NCBI GenBank assembly: GCA_018242725.1
Contig: JAFEBI010000022.1
Coordinates: 124,001 to 188,000 of the forward strand
Direction: 5' to 3'
DNA from: Nitrospira sp.
GTDB taxonomy: Bacteria; Nitrospirota; Nitrospiria; Nitrospirales; Nitrospiraceae
DNA: 64,000 bases
The position numbers were made by a program, and so were the translations under genes. Below the pieces are notes generated by a model that worked only from the letters and a program-made list of their open reading frames with translations, was not told where the DNA came from and did not search any database. This document shows positions 38,300 through 47,957 of the stretch, piece after piece; within the stretch, counting starts at the first letter, position 1, and each line of letters starts with the position of its first letter.

Positions 38300-39052
38300 T
38301 CAAGAGGCGGTTCCTCGCTTTGACTTTTCAGAAACCCGCTTATACACAACCGGCACCAGTGCCAGCAAGCCCAAGAGAGCAAAAGCGCCGAGGACATTGG
38401 GAGACGCGATTTCTTTTAACGAGTTGATCGCTCCCAGCTGACGGCCCGCGTACGAATATACAAACGATCCTGGGATGATGCCGATCGCCGTAGCAAGAAC
38501 ATACGTTCCGACATTGACGCGTGTAAGTCCCGATACCAGATTGACGACAAAGAAGGGAAAGAGTGGAATCAAACGTAGAGTCAAGAGATAACTGAACGCA
38601 TTCTTCGCAAACCCTTCTTGAAATGGTCCCAGCCACTTCCCGAACTTCTGCTCGACCGTATCCCTCAATAAGTACCGCGCGGTGAGAAAAGCGAGCGTCG
38701 CTCCGGTCGTCGCTCCGATATTGATGAACAGAGTCGCCAAGACTCCTCCGAACAAGAATCCGCCGGCCAACGTCAGAATCACGGCACCCGGCAATGATAA
38801 GCCCGCTACTAGCACATAGGTCAGGATAAAGATTTCGACCGCTATGCCAAAGTTGGCATCCGTGAAGGCCAGCAGGCTATCTCGGTTCTCTTTCAATGCC
38901 GTGAGCGACAGGAATCGCCCGAGATCAAAATAGAAGAAGGCGCCGATGGCAACAACCAGAACAAGGACAATGAGAGCCTTGCCTATATAGGTATTGCCGG
39001 TTCCGGCCTGATTGGTCACCTGTGTGGTCATAACGGCATCCTGGCGTATCAT
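38300..39052 (-). CDS. TVP38/TMEM64 family membrane protein (DedA/SNARE-associated type)
   Basis: An integral membrane protein of 250 aa with about six helices, starting at the ATG at 39052 behind a strong GGAGGAGG site. Family marks are LSLPGAVILTLAGGFLFG, the re-entrant region, and LTLRLIPLFPFFVVNLVSGLTRV with its conserved arginine and prolines, then GIIPGSFVYSYAGRQL. Members of the wider DedA/VTT superfamily are implicated in lipid scrambling. It is the first gene of a probable three-gene operon with the flavin reductase and DUF3047 genes. Confidence 0.87.
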   Translation of the reverse strand: MIRQDAVMTTQVTNQAGTGNTYIGKALIVLVLVVAIGAFFYFDLGRFLSLTALKENRDSLLAFTDANFGIAVEIFILTYVLVAGLSLPGAVILTLAGGFLFGGVLATLFINIGATTGATLAFLTARYLLRDTVEQKFGKWLGPFQEGFAKNAFSYLLTLRLIPLFPFFVVNLVSGLTRVNVGTYVLATAIGIIPGSFVYSYAGRQLGAINSLKEIASPNVLGAFALLGLLALVPVVYKRVSEKSKRGTAS

Positions 39053-39267
39053 GGGACCTCCTCCGCTGACTGTCAATGTCACTTTCTATTGGCAGGGTCG
39101 TGAGGTGGTCCACTTTCTTGCGGAAAGTGATAGCGGCAGTTGAGATACAATTTTGGGATCACTGTCGGTAAGGAGGCCTGTGGGCTATGAACAGTTCAGA
39201 GTGGAAGGACCAGTGACTACTGAGGAGGCCGAACATGACAGGCAGAATCCATAGGCCGACGCTAGAT
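39053..39267. other. Region between the TVP38 gene and the end of the tad transcript
   Basis: No gene is visible. A 7-bp hairpin (CACTTTC-TTGCG-GAAAGTG, 39111-39129) lies 60-75 bp upstream of the TVP38 start and could be a regulatory leader or a weak transcript end. No T-run follows. Confidence 0.35.
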
Positions 39268-39609
39268 CTAATGCAATGTGAGGCAATATTGCTCCAACTG
39301 CTGAGCAAACACGAGAAACTGGTCTCCGCCCTGTCGGCGATAGTCTTCTTTCGGCACCCCTTCTTGTCGTTCACGCCGTACTTGTTCGCAAGCCTTCTGT
39401 TCCGCACGATTGAGGTACGGTTGCAAACGGGTCTGCTCTTCCAAAGTACGACCGGCCATACTCTCCTGCATACGTTGTAAGGTCATATAATGATCATAGA
39501 GCCGAGGTTCCTGTTGCGTTGATGGCGTTTCTGGCTCCGCGGCATGGAGGACGACTGGACATAGCAAGAGGACAAGTACGATGAGTCTATGCATGGTACT
39601 CCTCATCAC
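39268..39609 (-). CDS. Small periplasmic hypothetical protein
   Basis: A 113-aa protein with a signal peptide (MHRLIVLVLLLCPVVLHAA after a short lead) and a hydrophilic helical mature part rich in Q, R and E with two cysteines (KACEQVRRERQE and LEQYCLTLH) that could form a disulfide. The ATG overlaps the stop of the DUF362 gene (ATGA), so it is translationally coupled to it; an ATG five codons later is also possible. No family recognised. Confidence 0.75.
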   Translation of the reverse strand: MMRSTMHRLIVLVLLLCPVVLHAAEPETPSTQQEPRLYDHYMTLQRMQESMAGRTLEEQTRLQPYLNRAEQKACEQVRRERQEGVPKEDYRRQGGDQFLVFAQQLEQYCLTLH

Positions 39610-40631
39610 GTGAGTCGAATCCCCTGTTGGGCCGGTATCGTATCGATCAATTTAAAATGTGTCTGCACGGACGCAATAGTTTCTCCCCGTTGTTCAATGG
39701 AACTTTCGCCGATGGGCCCCAGCCAATTGTCGGCTTGCTCTAAGTAGGAAACCTTATAAGGATCAATGCCCATAATGCGGCAACAGGTCGCGTCCACAGC
39801 GGGAAAATTTCGTCCCATCACGAGGACACCAGCTTGCTTGGGATCTCCCATGATTGGCCCGTCGCCTTCCATCCCAATAACTCCATCGACGATCGCAAAG
39901 TGCGGCTTCAATGTCGCGTTAATGTCAAGAATTGAATTTTGGATACCGGCTTTATGTAGCACGTTCTTCGGCCAGCCATAATATCTCCCTGGCATCACAC
40001 CAAAGAGATTTTTCATGGAGAGCGTCGCTCCGGTCCAATGATGGGTCTTCATTTTTGCCATCGATACGATCCAATCGACCTCTTGAAACAGAGCGGGAAA
40101 GGTCAGGGTCTTCATCGTGGTCTTCGCGCCGACATTCGGTAATTCATATCCGGTAATGTAGTTGAGATCATGGAACTTGATTCGGTCTTCGGTCAGCACG
40201 TCGGCCAGACCGGATTCTTCGTACACAGCCAACGTATCTCGCCGATGGCCTGGTCCCTCAGCTACCATTACAACGGCAGCGCCTAAACGAAGAAATGCCT
40301 CAATTGCTCCACGGAGGACCAGTGGATGCGTGTTGATATGAGGAGCCTCTAAGGCTGTCTCAACCAGGTTGGGCTTGAGCAGAATCCGCTTCCCTTGGAT
40401 TTCTGTTTTACCGACGCCCAGCTCCAGCATCCCAAGAGAAAGAATGGCGGCAATATCGAGTTGATAGTGATCCGCTTTGGCCACAAAGGTCTGAGCCCGT
40501 TGAGGTAGACGAAAATACCGCTTGGGTACCATCAGCAGTCCAGTTCCGATAACAAGGCCAGTCGTTACAGCCCGCAAGACGTCTCGGCGAGTCAGGCCTC
40601 CATGCGTTCCTTGATCTGCTTGAGTCTCCAC
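39606..40631 (-). CDS. DUF362 protein with twin-arginine signal
   Basis: A 341-aa protein beginning with a twin-arginine export signal (LTRRDVLRAVTTGLVIGTGLLMVP). The DUF362 fold is marked by KRILLKPNLVE, NTHPLVLRGAIEAFLRLGA, VDWIVSMAKMKTHHWTGATLSMKNLFG and VDGVIGMEGDGP. The ferredoxin domain that some DUF362 proteins carry is absent, so it is the stand-alone form. Family function is unsettled. It lies 7 bp downstream of the toroid protein gene and overlaps the small periplasmic protein gene by 4 bp, so the three are one unit. Confidence 0.85.
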   Translation of the reverse strand: METQADQGTHGGLTRRDVLRAVTTGLVIGTGLLMVPKRYFRLPQRAQTFVAKADHYQLDIAAILSLGMLELGVGKTEIQGKRILLKPNLVETALEAPHINTHPLVLRGAIEAFLRLGAAVVMVAEGPGHRRDTLAVYEESGLADVLTEDRIKFHDLNYITGYELPNVGAKTTMKTLTFPALFQEVDWIVSMAKMKTHHWTGATLSMKNLFGVMPGRYYGWPKNVLHKAGIQNSILDINATLKPHFAIVDGVIGMEGDGPIMGDPKQAGVLVMGRNFPAVDATCCRIMGIDPYKVSYLEQADNWLGPIGESSIEQRGETIASVQTHFKLIDTIPAQQGIRLT

Positions 40632-40638
40632 GAGTCTC

Positions 40639-41568
40639 CTATTCGTGAGCGAGAGCTACAGGAAGTCCGGAGTCCACAGCAGCTGAGAACAGGGGGCTCT
40701 GACCACCTGATTCCATCGCAAGTGCTCCAAGAATAAGTAAGCAAAGTGCCGATGTCTCATACTCTCCATAACGTTTCTGATTTGCCAGACATCGTTCTAC
40801 GAGAGCTGCGGAGTTGGATAGTGATTGGTTCCAAGCAGCCAGTCCGATCAGACTCCATCCGAGCGAGATCGGTGTCCGCAAGGTGGTCACTTCCTGTTGA
40901 AGATAAGTAAGGCTGGGCATAACAGCATCTCGTTCGACCAGGCCAGCCAAACCAGCCAATGCGGCACCGGTACTCTCTGGCATGGAGTGCAGTTCCCTCC
41001 CAAACACATGCGTATTGCCATAGTTCCATCCGCCATGGGGCAATTGACGATCGAGGATCATGCGAACGGCTTCCTTGACACGATCATGATGCTCATGTCC
41101 CGTGGTTTTGAGCGCCATGATGCCCATCGCCGTCGGTTCGACCCAGGAATGGGTGTCACCAACCCAAGGCCAACCTTTGAGCAAGGTATCATGCGCCGAG
41201 GGTACATCAGATGTCCTTGGGAAGTGGAAGCCTGTCGTCTCAAGTAGGAAACGGATGGCTCGCTCTTGTGCCTCACGACAGAACTCCGAATCCCCCCAGG
41301 CCAGAATTGCGAGGGACGTCGGCCAAAAGGAATCGGGATGGGTTTTGTTCACACAGAGACGGCCATCTTGAAGTTGCTCACGAATCAACACGTACCGTGA
41401 TTGATCAATAAGCTCTGCAGACCCATCACAGACAGCAAGTGCAAGGATTCCCCATGCGGTTAAGTCCACCTGTAACTGCCAGCCGGTCTTTCCTACAAAA
41501 CCACCGTCTGGTAGGGCACGGCGCATCAGTAACGCTTCGCTGACCATTTTCAGCGACGAAGAAGCCAT
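40639..41568 (-). CDS. Alpha/alpha-toroid protein (prenyltransferase/squalene-cyclase-like repeats)
   Basis: A 309-aa protein made of repeated helical units with the motif pattern of terpene-cyclase and prenyltransferase toroids: TSLAILAWGD, WVEPTAMGIMALKT, LDRQLPHGGWNYGNT, STGAALAGLAGL and TSALCLLILGAL. No aspartate-rich catalytic motif of squalene-hopene cyclase is evident and the protein is half the length of a full cyclase. No signal peptide. It starts 26 bp after the tadC stop, so it seems to be carried by the tad transcript. Function unknown; the partner DUF362 and periplasmic genes are coupled to it. Confidence 0.78.
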   Translation of the reverse strand: MASSSLKMVSEALLMRRALPDGGFVGKTGWQLQVDLTAWGILALAVCDGSAELIDQSRYVLIREQLQDGRLCVNKTHPDSFWPTSLAILAWGDSEFCREAQERAIRFLLETTGFHFPRTSDVPSAHDTLLKGWPWVGDTHSWVEPTAMGIMALKTTGHEHHDRVKEAVRMILDRQLPHGGWNYGNTHVFGRELHSMPESTGAALAGLAGLVERDAVMPSLTYLQQEVTTLRTPISLGWSLIGLAAWNQSLSNSAALVERCLANQKRYGEYETSALCLLILGALAMESGGQSPLFSAAVDSGLPVALAHE

Positions 41569-41594
41569 TGTGCCTCCAAGATGCGTGTGAGTAG

Positions 41595-42551
41595 CTACCG
41601 GCCGGTCATCGCCGGGAACAGTATCTTCACTATCTTAATACAGGCTGGCCCAACCGTCACGATAAACATGCTTGGGAAAATGAAGAACATGAGGGGGAAA
41701 AGGAGCTTCACGGGTAGCTTCGCCGCCAACTCTTCTGCCTTCAGACGACGCTTAGTTCTCATGGAATCCGAATGGACTCGGAGAGCCTGACCGATGCTGG
41801 TTCCAAACCGATCCGTTTGCACCAGAAGGGCCACAAGATTCCTGACTTCGTCAAGGTCGGTCCTGTGGGCAAGATTTCGAAGTGCCGTCTGTCGCTGTAC
41901 TCCGGTCCTCAGTTCTTGCGACAGGATATTGAGCTCATCCCCAAGAGCAGGGTGCCCCTGGCTGACCTCCTGCCCTACTCGAGCGATCGCTTGATCCAAC
42001 CCTAATCCGGCCTCCACACAAACCACCATCAGATCCAATGCATCGGGAATAGCCCGTTGCAATGCTTCCTGCCGCTCGGCAATCGCGTGCTTCAGCCACA
42101 TGGAAGGAGCGTAATACCCACATGCTGCAAGGAAGAAATAATAGAACACCAAGGTTGTAGCACTAGGGAACCCGAGTAGCTTTACGGGAATCATCGAAAA
42201 CAAGACAACTAGCACAACAGCCAGAAGCAGCCGTGACCCGATATAGAGTATTGGCGCCTTTCTACTCCGATAGCCGGCCGTGACTAACAGGCGACGAGTG
42301 GCTTTTGCCTCTTCCGCATTAGATGGTTGATTCCACTTAGCAAACCACTCCAGCACAGTCTGTAATTGCACTTGCGCAGCGTCACGGAGGTTTTCAGAAG
42401 CCTGCCCTTCTACAACGCTTTCCTTCTGACCTTCTACGCGACGGCGCCAGACTTGTAAAACCTCTCGACGCTCCACATACAAATACAATGCCGTCCCCAA
42501 CATGATCACCGTTAAAAATGTGCATGACGCTGCAATCAGAGGGAGTTCCAT
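41595..42551 (-). CDS. tadC: Tad pilus inner-membrane protein TadC
   Basis: Type II secretion F-domain protein (318 aa), one of the two platform proteins of the Flp pilus machine. An N-terminal helix and three C-terminal helices frame a cytoplasmic domain. The F-domain signature is visible in RAIPDALDLMVVCVEAGLGLDQAIARV. It follows tadB by 10 bp. In known systems TadB and TadC together anchor the ATPase TadA. Confidence 0.92.
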   Translation of the reverse strand: MELPLIAASCTFLTVIMLGTALYLYVERREVLQVWRRRVEGQKESVVEGQASENLRDAAQVQLQTVLEWFAKWNQPSNAEEAKATRRLLVTAGYRSRKAPILYIGSRLLLAVVLVVLFSMIPVKLLGFPSATTLVFYYFFLAACGYYAPSMWLKHAIAERQEALQRAIPDALDLMVVCVEAGLGLDQAIARVGQEVSQGHPALGDELNILSQELRTGVQRQTALRNLAHRTDLDEVRNLVALLVQTDRFGTSIGQALRVHSDSMRTKRRLKAEELAAKLPVKLLFPLMFFIFPSMFIVTVGPACIKIVKILFPAMTGR

Positions 42552-42561
42552 GTGTTGCTCC

Positions 42562-43527
42562 TTAGACCTTGATGTTCACCATGCGCTTCATCATCACCGC
42601 TCCGACAACCATCATAATGCTCCCGATGGTCGCAAAGTTCCGGCCGATGGGATCCGTAAATAGGAGGCCCATATAGTCGGGACTAGTTTTGAACAAGAGC
42701 GCGCCAACCACAAATGGAAGCCCCAAAAGAATAACAGCCGATATTCGTCCCTCCGCAGACAGCGCCTTGACTTTTAGCTGCAACTCAAACCGCTGGCGGA
42801 TCAGTCCCGCTAACGAATCGATGATCTCCGCCAGATTTCCGCCGGTCTCTCGCTGAACCAGAACCGACGTCGTAAAGAATCGTAAATCAACACTGTCAAC
42901 CCGATGCGTCATGTTATCAAGCGCTTGTTGCAGAGCCACACCCATCGACACCTCATCGAAGACTCTTCTGAACTCTTTCCCGATTGGATCCGATGCCTCT
43001 TCCCCAACCATTTTAAGACCAACAGAAAAAGCATGACCGGCCCGTAACGCCCGCGCCACTAGTTCCAACGCCTCAGGGAGCTGTCGCTCGAACATTGCAA
43101 GTCGCTGACTTTTCCGCCAAAGGAGATAGCAATATGGAATAGCGCCCAACAGCGTTCCCAGTAGTACTGCGAAGATGAATGTCTGCCTCATCGACAAGAT
43201 CAGCGACAACCCGATCAGAGCAAGCAGTACTGCTACTAATATGAACACTCCCAGCGGTGTCCGACAGTCGGCCTGTTGATGAAGCTCTTTCAGTACTTGC
43301 AGTCTTTTGACCCGTTTGAGTAAATCATTCAACCAAGGGATATCGCTCAACGAGTCTTTGCGTACGATTTCGAATGGCGCCGCCTCAACTGATGAAGACC
43401 AGCTTTGTACCCGCTCGATGGCACGATCGGTTCCGCGTGGCGCCATGACACGGTACGCTGTGCTACAGGCATACATAAGCAGGAGGACTGTTCCAAAAAT
43501 GCCGAGCCCGATCAGTGCCGTTAACAT
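42562..43527 (-). CDS. tadB: Tad pilus inner-membrane protein TadB
   Basis: Type II secretion F-domain protein (321 aa) with N-terminal membrane helix, cytoplasmic helical domain and C-terminal helices. Signature [26 protein letters not shown] and [29 protein letters not shown]. It overlaps tadA by 7 bp, so it is coupled to it. Confidence 0.92.
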   Translation of the reverse strand: MLTALIGLGIFGTVLLLMYACSTAYRVMAPRGTDRAIERVQSWSSSVEAAPFEIVRKDSLSDIPWLNDLLKRVKRLQVLKELHQQADCRTPLGVFILVAVLLALIGLSLILSMRQTFIFAVLLGTLLGAIPYCYLLWRKSQRLAMFERQLPEALELVARALRAGHAFSVGLKMVGEEASDPIGKEFRRVFDEVSMGVALQQALDNMTHRVDSVDLRFFTTSVLVQRETGGNLAEIIDSLAGLIRQRFELQLKVKALSAEGRISAVILLGLPFVVGALLFKTSPDYMGLLFTDPIGRNFATIGSIMMVVGAVMMKRMVNIKV

Positions 43528-44834
43528 TCGTACACCTTCATGGGATCAAAGAGAGTTGGCGGAAGCACAATGCCTTTTGCCCCTAATCGTTCCGCGAACT
43601 TTGGTCGTACACCCGTCGCTTTAAACCGACCCTTGACCTTTCGGTTCTCATCAAGACCCGTTTGTTGGAAGACGAACAACTCCTGGAGGGTGATAAGATC
43701 ACCTTCCATTCCAACAACCTCCTGAATGCTGACCACCTTCCTCGTCCCGTCCGATAAACGGGCAATCTGAATAATGACGTCCAACGCGGATGAAATATAA
43801 TGCCGCATCGCCTTGGGTGCCAGGTTGAACCCAGCCATGGACACCAACGTTTCAATACGGGTAAGGGCATCGCGGCAAGAATTGGCATGGACGGTCGTCA
43901 GTGAGCCATCATGGCCGGTATTCATCGCCTGTAACATGTCCAAACTCTCGGCACCCCGCACCTCACCGACGATGATCCGGTCCGGACGCATACGCAGGGC
44001 ATTCTTGACAAGTTCGCGTTGCGCGATCTCACCCTTTCCTTCGATGTTCGCAGGCCTGGTTTCCAATCGGACAACATGCTCCTGACGCAACTGTAACTCA
44101 GCCGCATCTTCGATCGTCACGATCCGTTCATTGTTAGGAATGAATCCGGACAGGATGTTCAACATCGTGGTCTTTCCAGTCCCGGTTCCACCAGAAATCA
44201 ACACATTGAGTCTGGCTTGAACGATTGCTTTCATCAGTTCGCCAATCTCCGGTGTCAGCGACCGCTTCTCAGTCAAGTGGTGCAGCTGCAGAGGATCCTT
44301 ACTGAATTTCCGGATCGAGAGAGATGGGCCATCGATAGCCAGCGGAGGAATGATCGCGTTCACGCGTGATCCATCGGCCAACCGAGCATCGACCATCGGT
44401 ACAGATTCATCAATGCGACGCCCGATACGAGAGACGATTTTTTCGATGATCTTCTTCAGATGCGCATCATCTTTGAATTGAACCGATGTGAGTTCGAGTC
44501 GGCCGAATCGTTCGACAAAGACCTGTTTGTGTCCATTGACCAAAATATCGTTGATAGTTGAATCCGCTAGAAGCGGTTCCAATGGTCCCAACCCCAATAC
44601 TTCATGAAGTACGTCCTGCGTGATCTGCGCCCGTTCCCGCTGATTCAGCGGCACCGATTCCTGTTGCAAGAGCTGGTCGATCAGCTTCGTCAACTGATCG
44701 GTCACGACTTCCTGCGACATCGTGCCGATCGCAGTCATATCGAGTAAGTCGATGACGCGCTGATGGAGACGCTCTTTCAGTTCCTGATAGTGGGTGCCCT
44801 GTTCAGCCCCGTTCATCGGTCTTGTCGCGAGCAT
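43521..44834 (-). CDS. tadA: Tad pilus secretion ATPase TadA/CpaF
   Basis: Hexameric ATPase that powers Flp pilus assembly (437 aa). The ATG at 44834 has a perfect AGGAGGT site; the longer in-frame form from 44936 would overlap tadZ. It shows the N-terminal domain with [17 protein letters not shown], Walker [14 protein letters not shown], the Asp box VTIEDAAEL, Walker [11 protein letters not shown] and the His-box region ([12 protein letters not shown]-like [14 protein letters not shown]). It overlaps tadB and lies 55 bp after tadZ. Confidence 0.95.
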   Translation of the reverse strand: MLATRPMNGAEQGTHYQELKERLHQRVIDLLDMTAIGTMSQEVVTDQLTKLIDQLLQQESVPLNQRERAQITQDVLHEVLGLGPLEPLLADSTINDILVNGHKQVFVERFGRLELTSVQFKDDAHLKKIIEKIVSRIGRRIDESVPMVDARLADGSRVNAIIPPLAIDGPSLSIRKFSKDPLQLHHLTEKRSLTPEIGELMKAIVQARLNVLISGGTGTGKTTMLNILSGFIPNNERIVTIEDAAELQLRQEHVVRLETRPANIEGKGEIAQRELVKNALRMRPDRIIVGEVRGAESLDMLQAMNTGHDGSLTTVHANSCRDALTRIETLVSMAGFNLAPKAMRHYISSALDVIIQIARLSDGTRKVVSIQEVVGMEGDLITLQELFVFQQTGLDENRKVKGRFKATGVRPKFAERLGAKGIVLPPTLFDPMKVYEC

Positions 44835-44889
44835 GATACCTCCTGATTCTCTACCCCTTCGCGTCTTGATCCGGCTTACACAACCGCTC

Positions 44890-46110
44890 TCACACTGCTG
44901 AAGGTTTGCGGCCGACTTCCATCCCAAAGTTCGCAAAGCATCGTCCTAAAAACGACTGACTCCTCACTTGTCCATTCGCGTATGAGGCGATATCCTGCAC
45001 AGGCTCCCCGATGAATCTGCCGACCTCTCGCAGGTACCATTGTCCGATGGAAGTCTTTGCCGCCAGCATAGTCAGCGGCTTTCCATGCTGAATCGCTTCA
45101 CTAGCCGAACCATAGTCGTTTGGAATCAGTCCGGAAATTTTGCAATTCATCAAGGTTTCCGTTTCCTGAAGGAGATCCTGCTGCTCCTGTTCATAACGAT
45201 TCACTACCAGAGCAACCTTACCGACTGGATAACGTGCCTCAGCGAGAACGTCTAATAGCCGCTTGGTTCTTCGAATTACCGGGAGAGAGAGAGTCGTCAC
45301 TACAATGATCTGATCGGCACTGTCGAGTACCTCTCTGACAGACGCTTCGAGGATATGGCCGCAATCGACAAACACGTGCCGATGGAAGGATCGGAGAAGC
45401 GCCAGAATACGCATCATGCTTCCAGGAGCAAGCTTCCAATCATCGTAGGCATCACAGCCTGAGGCGAGAAATTGCAAACCGGATGAATGCCGCACCAACG
45501 TACTACGAAGAATAGTGTCATCCAGCCGTGAAATATCTCTTGTCAGATGTGTCAATCCTTGTGAGACCGGCAGGTCCAGAAACAGACCGAGATCCCCTCC
45601 GTAGAGGTCCAAATCCATCAAGGCAATCGGTTCCTGACGTCGAGCTTGTTGTACAGAGACGGCCAAATTAGTCGCGACCGTACTGGTCCCAACTCCTCCT
45701 CGGACACCGAACACGGCCACCACCTTACCGGCCTGCAGCTCCATCCCTGACGTCTTACAGGCGAATCGTTCTTCGAATCGGGTGAGAGCCGGTTCGACAT
45801 CCTGTCTTGTAAGCGGTTGAGGCAGGAACTCCTTAACCCCAGATCGGAAAGCTTCGAGCAACAGTTGCGGGTCCATGTGCGAGGCAGTGAGAAAGACTTC
45901 GAGATCAGGTGCTGTGCTTAATAATTGACGCACACGCTCGAACGTATGCTGAGGTCTAAATGAGTCCAGCTCCAGCAACAGCATATCGACCGCACCAGTC
46001 GCTTGGCCCTTGGCAATGAGATAGTGCTGCCGACAGGAGGCGATCTCTTCAAATGCCTGCCGAACCTCTTCGCTCCGACAATCTATCGAGACTGCAATCA
46101 ATCGCGCCAT
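44890..46110 (-). CDS. tadZ: Tad pilus localisation protein TadZ/CpaE
   Basis: A 406-aa two-domain protein: an atypical receiver-like domain (about residues 1-120) without the usual phosphoacceptor context, then a MinD/ParA-like ATPase with the deviant Walker [31 protein letters not shown] and the switch region FVDCGH. In known systems it sets the polar position of the Tad machine. It starts 24 bp after the tadG stop. The C-terminal ~35 residues are basic and unremarkable. Confidence 0.92.
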   Translation of the reverse strand: MARLIAVSIDCRSEEVRQAFEEIASCRQHYLIAKGQATGAVDMLLLELDSFRPQHTFERVRQLLSTAPDLEVFLTASHMDPQLLLEAFRSGVKEFLPQPLTRQDVEPALTRFEERFACKTSGMELQAGKVVAVFGVRGGVGTSTVATNLAVSVQQARRQEPIALMDLDLYGGDLGLFLDLPVSQGLTHLTRDISRLDDTILRSTLVRHSSGLQFLASGCDAYDDWKLAPGSMMRILALLRSFHRHVFVDCGHILEASVREVLDSADQIIVVTTLSLPVIRRTKRLLDVLAEARYPVGKVALVVNRYEQEQQDLLQETETLMNCKISGLIPNDYGSASEAIQHGKPLTMLAAKTSIGQWYLREVGRFIGEPVQDIASYANGQVRSQSFLGRCFANFGMEVGRKPSAV

Positions 46111-46134
46111 GTGAAATGTACTCCTCAGTAAGAA

Positions 46135-47211
46135 CTATTCAACGAGACCGGGAATCGTCGAGAAGACTCCGTACGGAGTGCCGCCTCCCGTCGTGTTGCC
46201 TTCGAAGACCTTACATAGAACGGTTGCCGTGATCAGATGGTTCGGAGCCCCTTGGACATTTGTAATCCGAGCCTCCGCATACCCCACGATTGGAAGCGCA
46301 CCCTGATTCTGGTTCGACGCACAGCTTGGGGAGTTATATACTGGAACGAAGACATCCCAATAACCATTCACATCTTTCCTTGCATTATAAAGTTGAATCA
46401 ACTTCGGAAAGGCACTGGACACATTTCCGTTTGTAAAATTAAGCATATCCCCTGGAGCGGTTCCAGGTGACTGATAGGTACCGGTACGCAATCCATCAAT
46501 GATATTTTTCAATGTATTGGCATTAGCGGGACTCTGATCGAATGTGTGCCAGGCAGAACAGGCCTGCGGCGTTCCATCATTGGGGTAAAACTTGATGGCG
46601 TCCCCGCAACCAAATTGCGTGAAATAGAATGTGGAAATACCAAACGGCACGTCTAACTGGCCAGGCGCGGTCTGACCAACTGCGGTCATGTCGGCAGTCG
46701 CTACTGCACTCACATTGACACTCGTTAACCCAATCACGCTCGCAAGAAATGTGCTGATCGGACCGTTAGCAGCTCCATCACGCCTCGCCCATACTCGAAC
46801 AGCTTTGGGCTGATTGACGGTGGGAGTATGAACCCTGGTCGTCGCATTCCACGTTCCCACTGCAACATCAGTCGTATTGATGGTAACGGGGACACCAGCC
46901 GCCTTGTTTGCCACTGCCGTGGCTTGGACGGCAGCGACAATTGTCGCTCTACCTCCACCAGTCAATGTATAGGTCTGCTGCGCTGCCGGCGTCATTCCCT
47001 CATAAATCTTCCCCAACGCGCGGGTTCCGGCCAAGGCTCCAGCATCTGCAGCAGTCTGCAATTCCGTCCTCGCCACCAGCGCATGACCAATGTCAATCGC
47101 TGCCGCTCCCATCGCCAGAAGGACTAAGAGGAAAACGGCGCTCATCACGGCCACGGTCCCATGGTCGTCGCAGATCTGATCAATCAGTCTATTTCTACTT
47201 TCGCTACTCAT
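46135..47211 (-). CDS. tadG: TadG-like pilus assembly protein
   Basis: A 358-aa protein with an N-terminal TadG/TadE-like segment (DDHGTVAVMSAVFLLVLLAMGAA) followed by the family helix DIGHALVARTELQTAADAGALAGTRAL. A long periplasmic part follows, with four cysteines. The von Willebrand domain of longer TadG proteins is absent. It overlaps tadE by 8 bp. Expected role: pseudopilin-related, anchoring or length control. Confidence 0.85.
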   Translation of the reverse strand: MSSESRNRLIDQICDDHGTVAVMSAVFLLVLLAMGAAAIDIGHALVARTELQTAADAGALAGTRALGKIYEGMTPAAQQTYTLTGGGRATIVAAVQATAVANKAAGVPVTINTTDVAVGTWNATTRVHTPTVNQPKAVRVWARRDGAANGPISTFLASVIGLTSVNVSAVATADMTAVGQTAPGQLDVPFGISTFYFTQFGCGDAIKFYPNDGTPQACSAWHTFDQSPANANTLKNIIDGLRTGTYQSPGTAPGDMLNFTNGNVSSAFPKLIQLYNARKDVNGYWDVFVPVYNSPSCASNQNQGALPIVGYAEARITNVQGAPNHLITATVLCKVFEGNTTGGGTPYGVFSTIPGLVE

Positions 47212-47608
47212 GCCGCATCACCGCCTGCGTTGTAATCACCAGTGGATTGGAAATTCCCAGGACATTTGGAATATAGGGAATCAGAAACCTATAGTTGTAG
47301 ACAGCCGTCACGGTCAGTGTATTAGGATTAGCGAGTCCAACCCCTGCGGGCGTAAAGGTCACATCCGCTTGATTGATACCAGTTCCCGTGAGGTAGCTGT
47401 TTGCAATCGTGGTAATTTGACCGCTCGTTCGTTTTGGTGGCCCCTGTACGATGCCGGCCCTCGCCCCTTCGCGGGCCGCATTCGTCACCACTTCGCGGCC
47501 GTACATGATCATGCCGAACTCGATGATACCGAACAAGATCATCAGAAAGACCGGCAGCAGCAATGCAAATTCCGTCGCCGCCGCACCACGCTCATTCAGC
47601 TTCCGCAT
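47204..47608 (-). CDS. tadE: TadE-like minor pseudopilin
   Basis: A 134-aa protein from the ATG at 47608 (a second ATG four codons upstream). The N-terminus MRKLNERGAAATEFALLLPVFLM has the TadE pattern with a glycine before the processing point and the conserved glutamate at position +5 or so of the mature helix (TEFALLLP). The remainder is beta-rich. Prepilin peptidase of the locus probably cuts it. It overlaps tadG. Confidence 0.87.
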   Translation of the reverse strand: MRKLNERGAAATEFALLLPVFLMILFGIIEFGMIMYGREVVTNAAREGARAGIVQGPPKRTSGQITTIANSYLTGTGINQADVTFTPAGVGLANPNTLTVTAVYNYRFLIPYIPNVLGISNPLVITTQAVMRHE

Positions 47609-47638
47609 GTCTGCACCCATTCCAAGGTGACCGTCTGG

Positions 47639-47911
47639 TTATTTCGTTTGCACACCGCTTGACACCATCGATCGCTGAAAATCTACTTCTGACTTTTCAA
47701 AATTCTTCCGGTAGGTTTTCATCGCTGTGGCGTTGGCCATGCCATCCTGCCCTTCGACCGGTTCCAGCTGCTCGCCAGCCGTCGGATTCAAGGTTTGCCC
47801 TACCCTCATCTGTTGATAGGCCGTTCCCCAATTCGGACTGATCGTTGTCGGGGCACAGGCCCCGACCATCAAACCGACTGTTACCGTTAAGGTCCATATG
47901 AAGCGTGTCAT
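47639..47911 (-). CDS. Small lipoprotein of the tad locus
   Basis: A 90-aa lipoprotein from the ATG at 47911 (site GAAGGAGA), with signal MTRFIWTLTVTVGLMVGAC ending in a lipobox. The mature part is polar with PNWGTAYQQMRVGQTLNP and a charged helix near the end. It sits between the secretin and tadE, where other systems encode a small pilotin-like or CpaD-like lipoprotein. A role in secretin assembly is inference. Confidence 0.72.
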   Translation of the reverse strand: MTRFIWTLTVTVGLMVGACAPTTISPNWGTAYQQMRVGQTLNPTAGEQLEPVEGQDGMANATAMKTYRKNFEKSEVDFQRSMVSSGVQTK

Positions 47912-47957
47912 AATTGTCTCCTTCTTCCTTCCAGTGTATTGAGGATGAGTCATTGAT

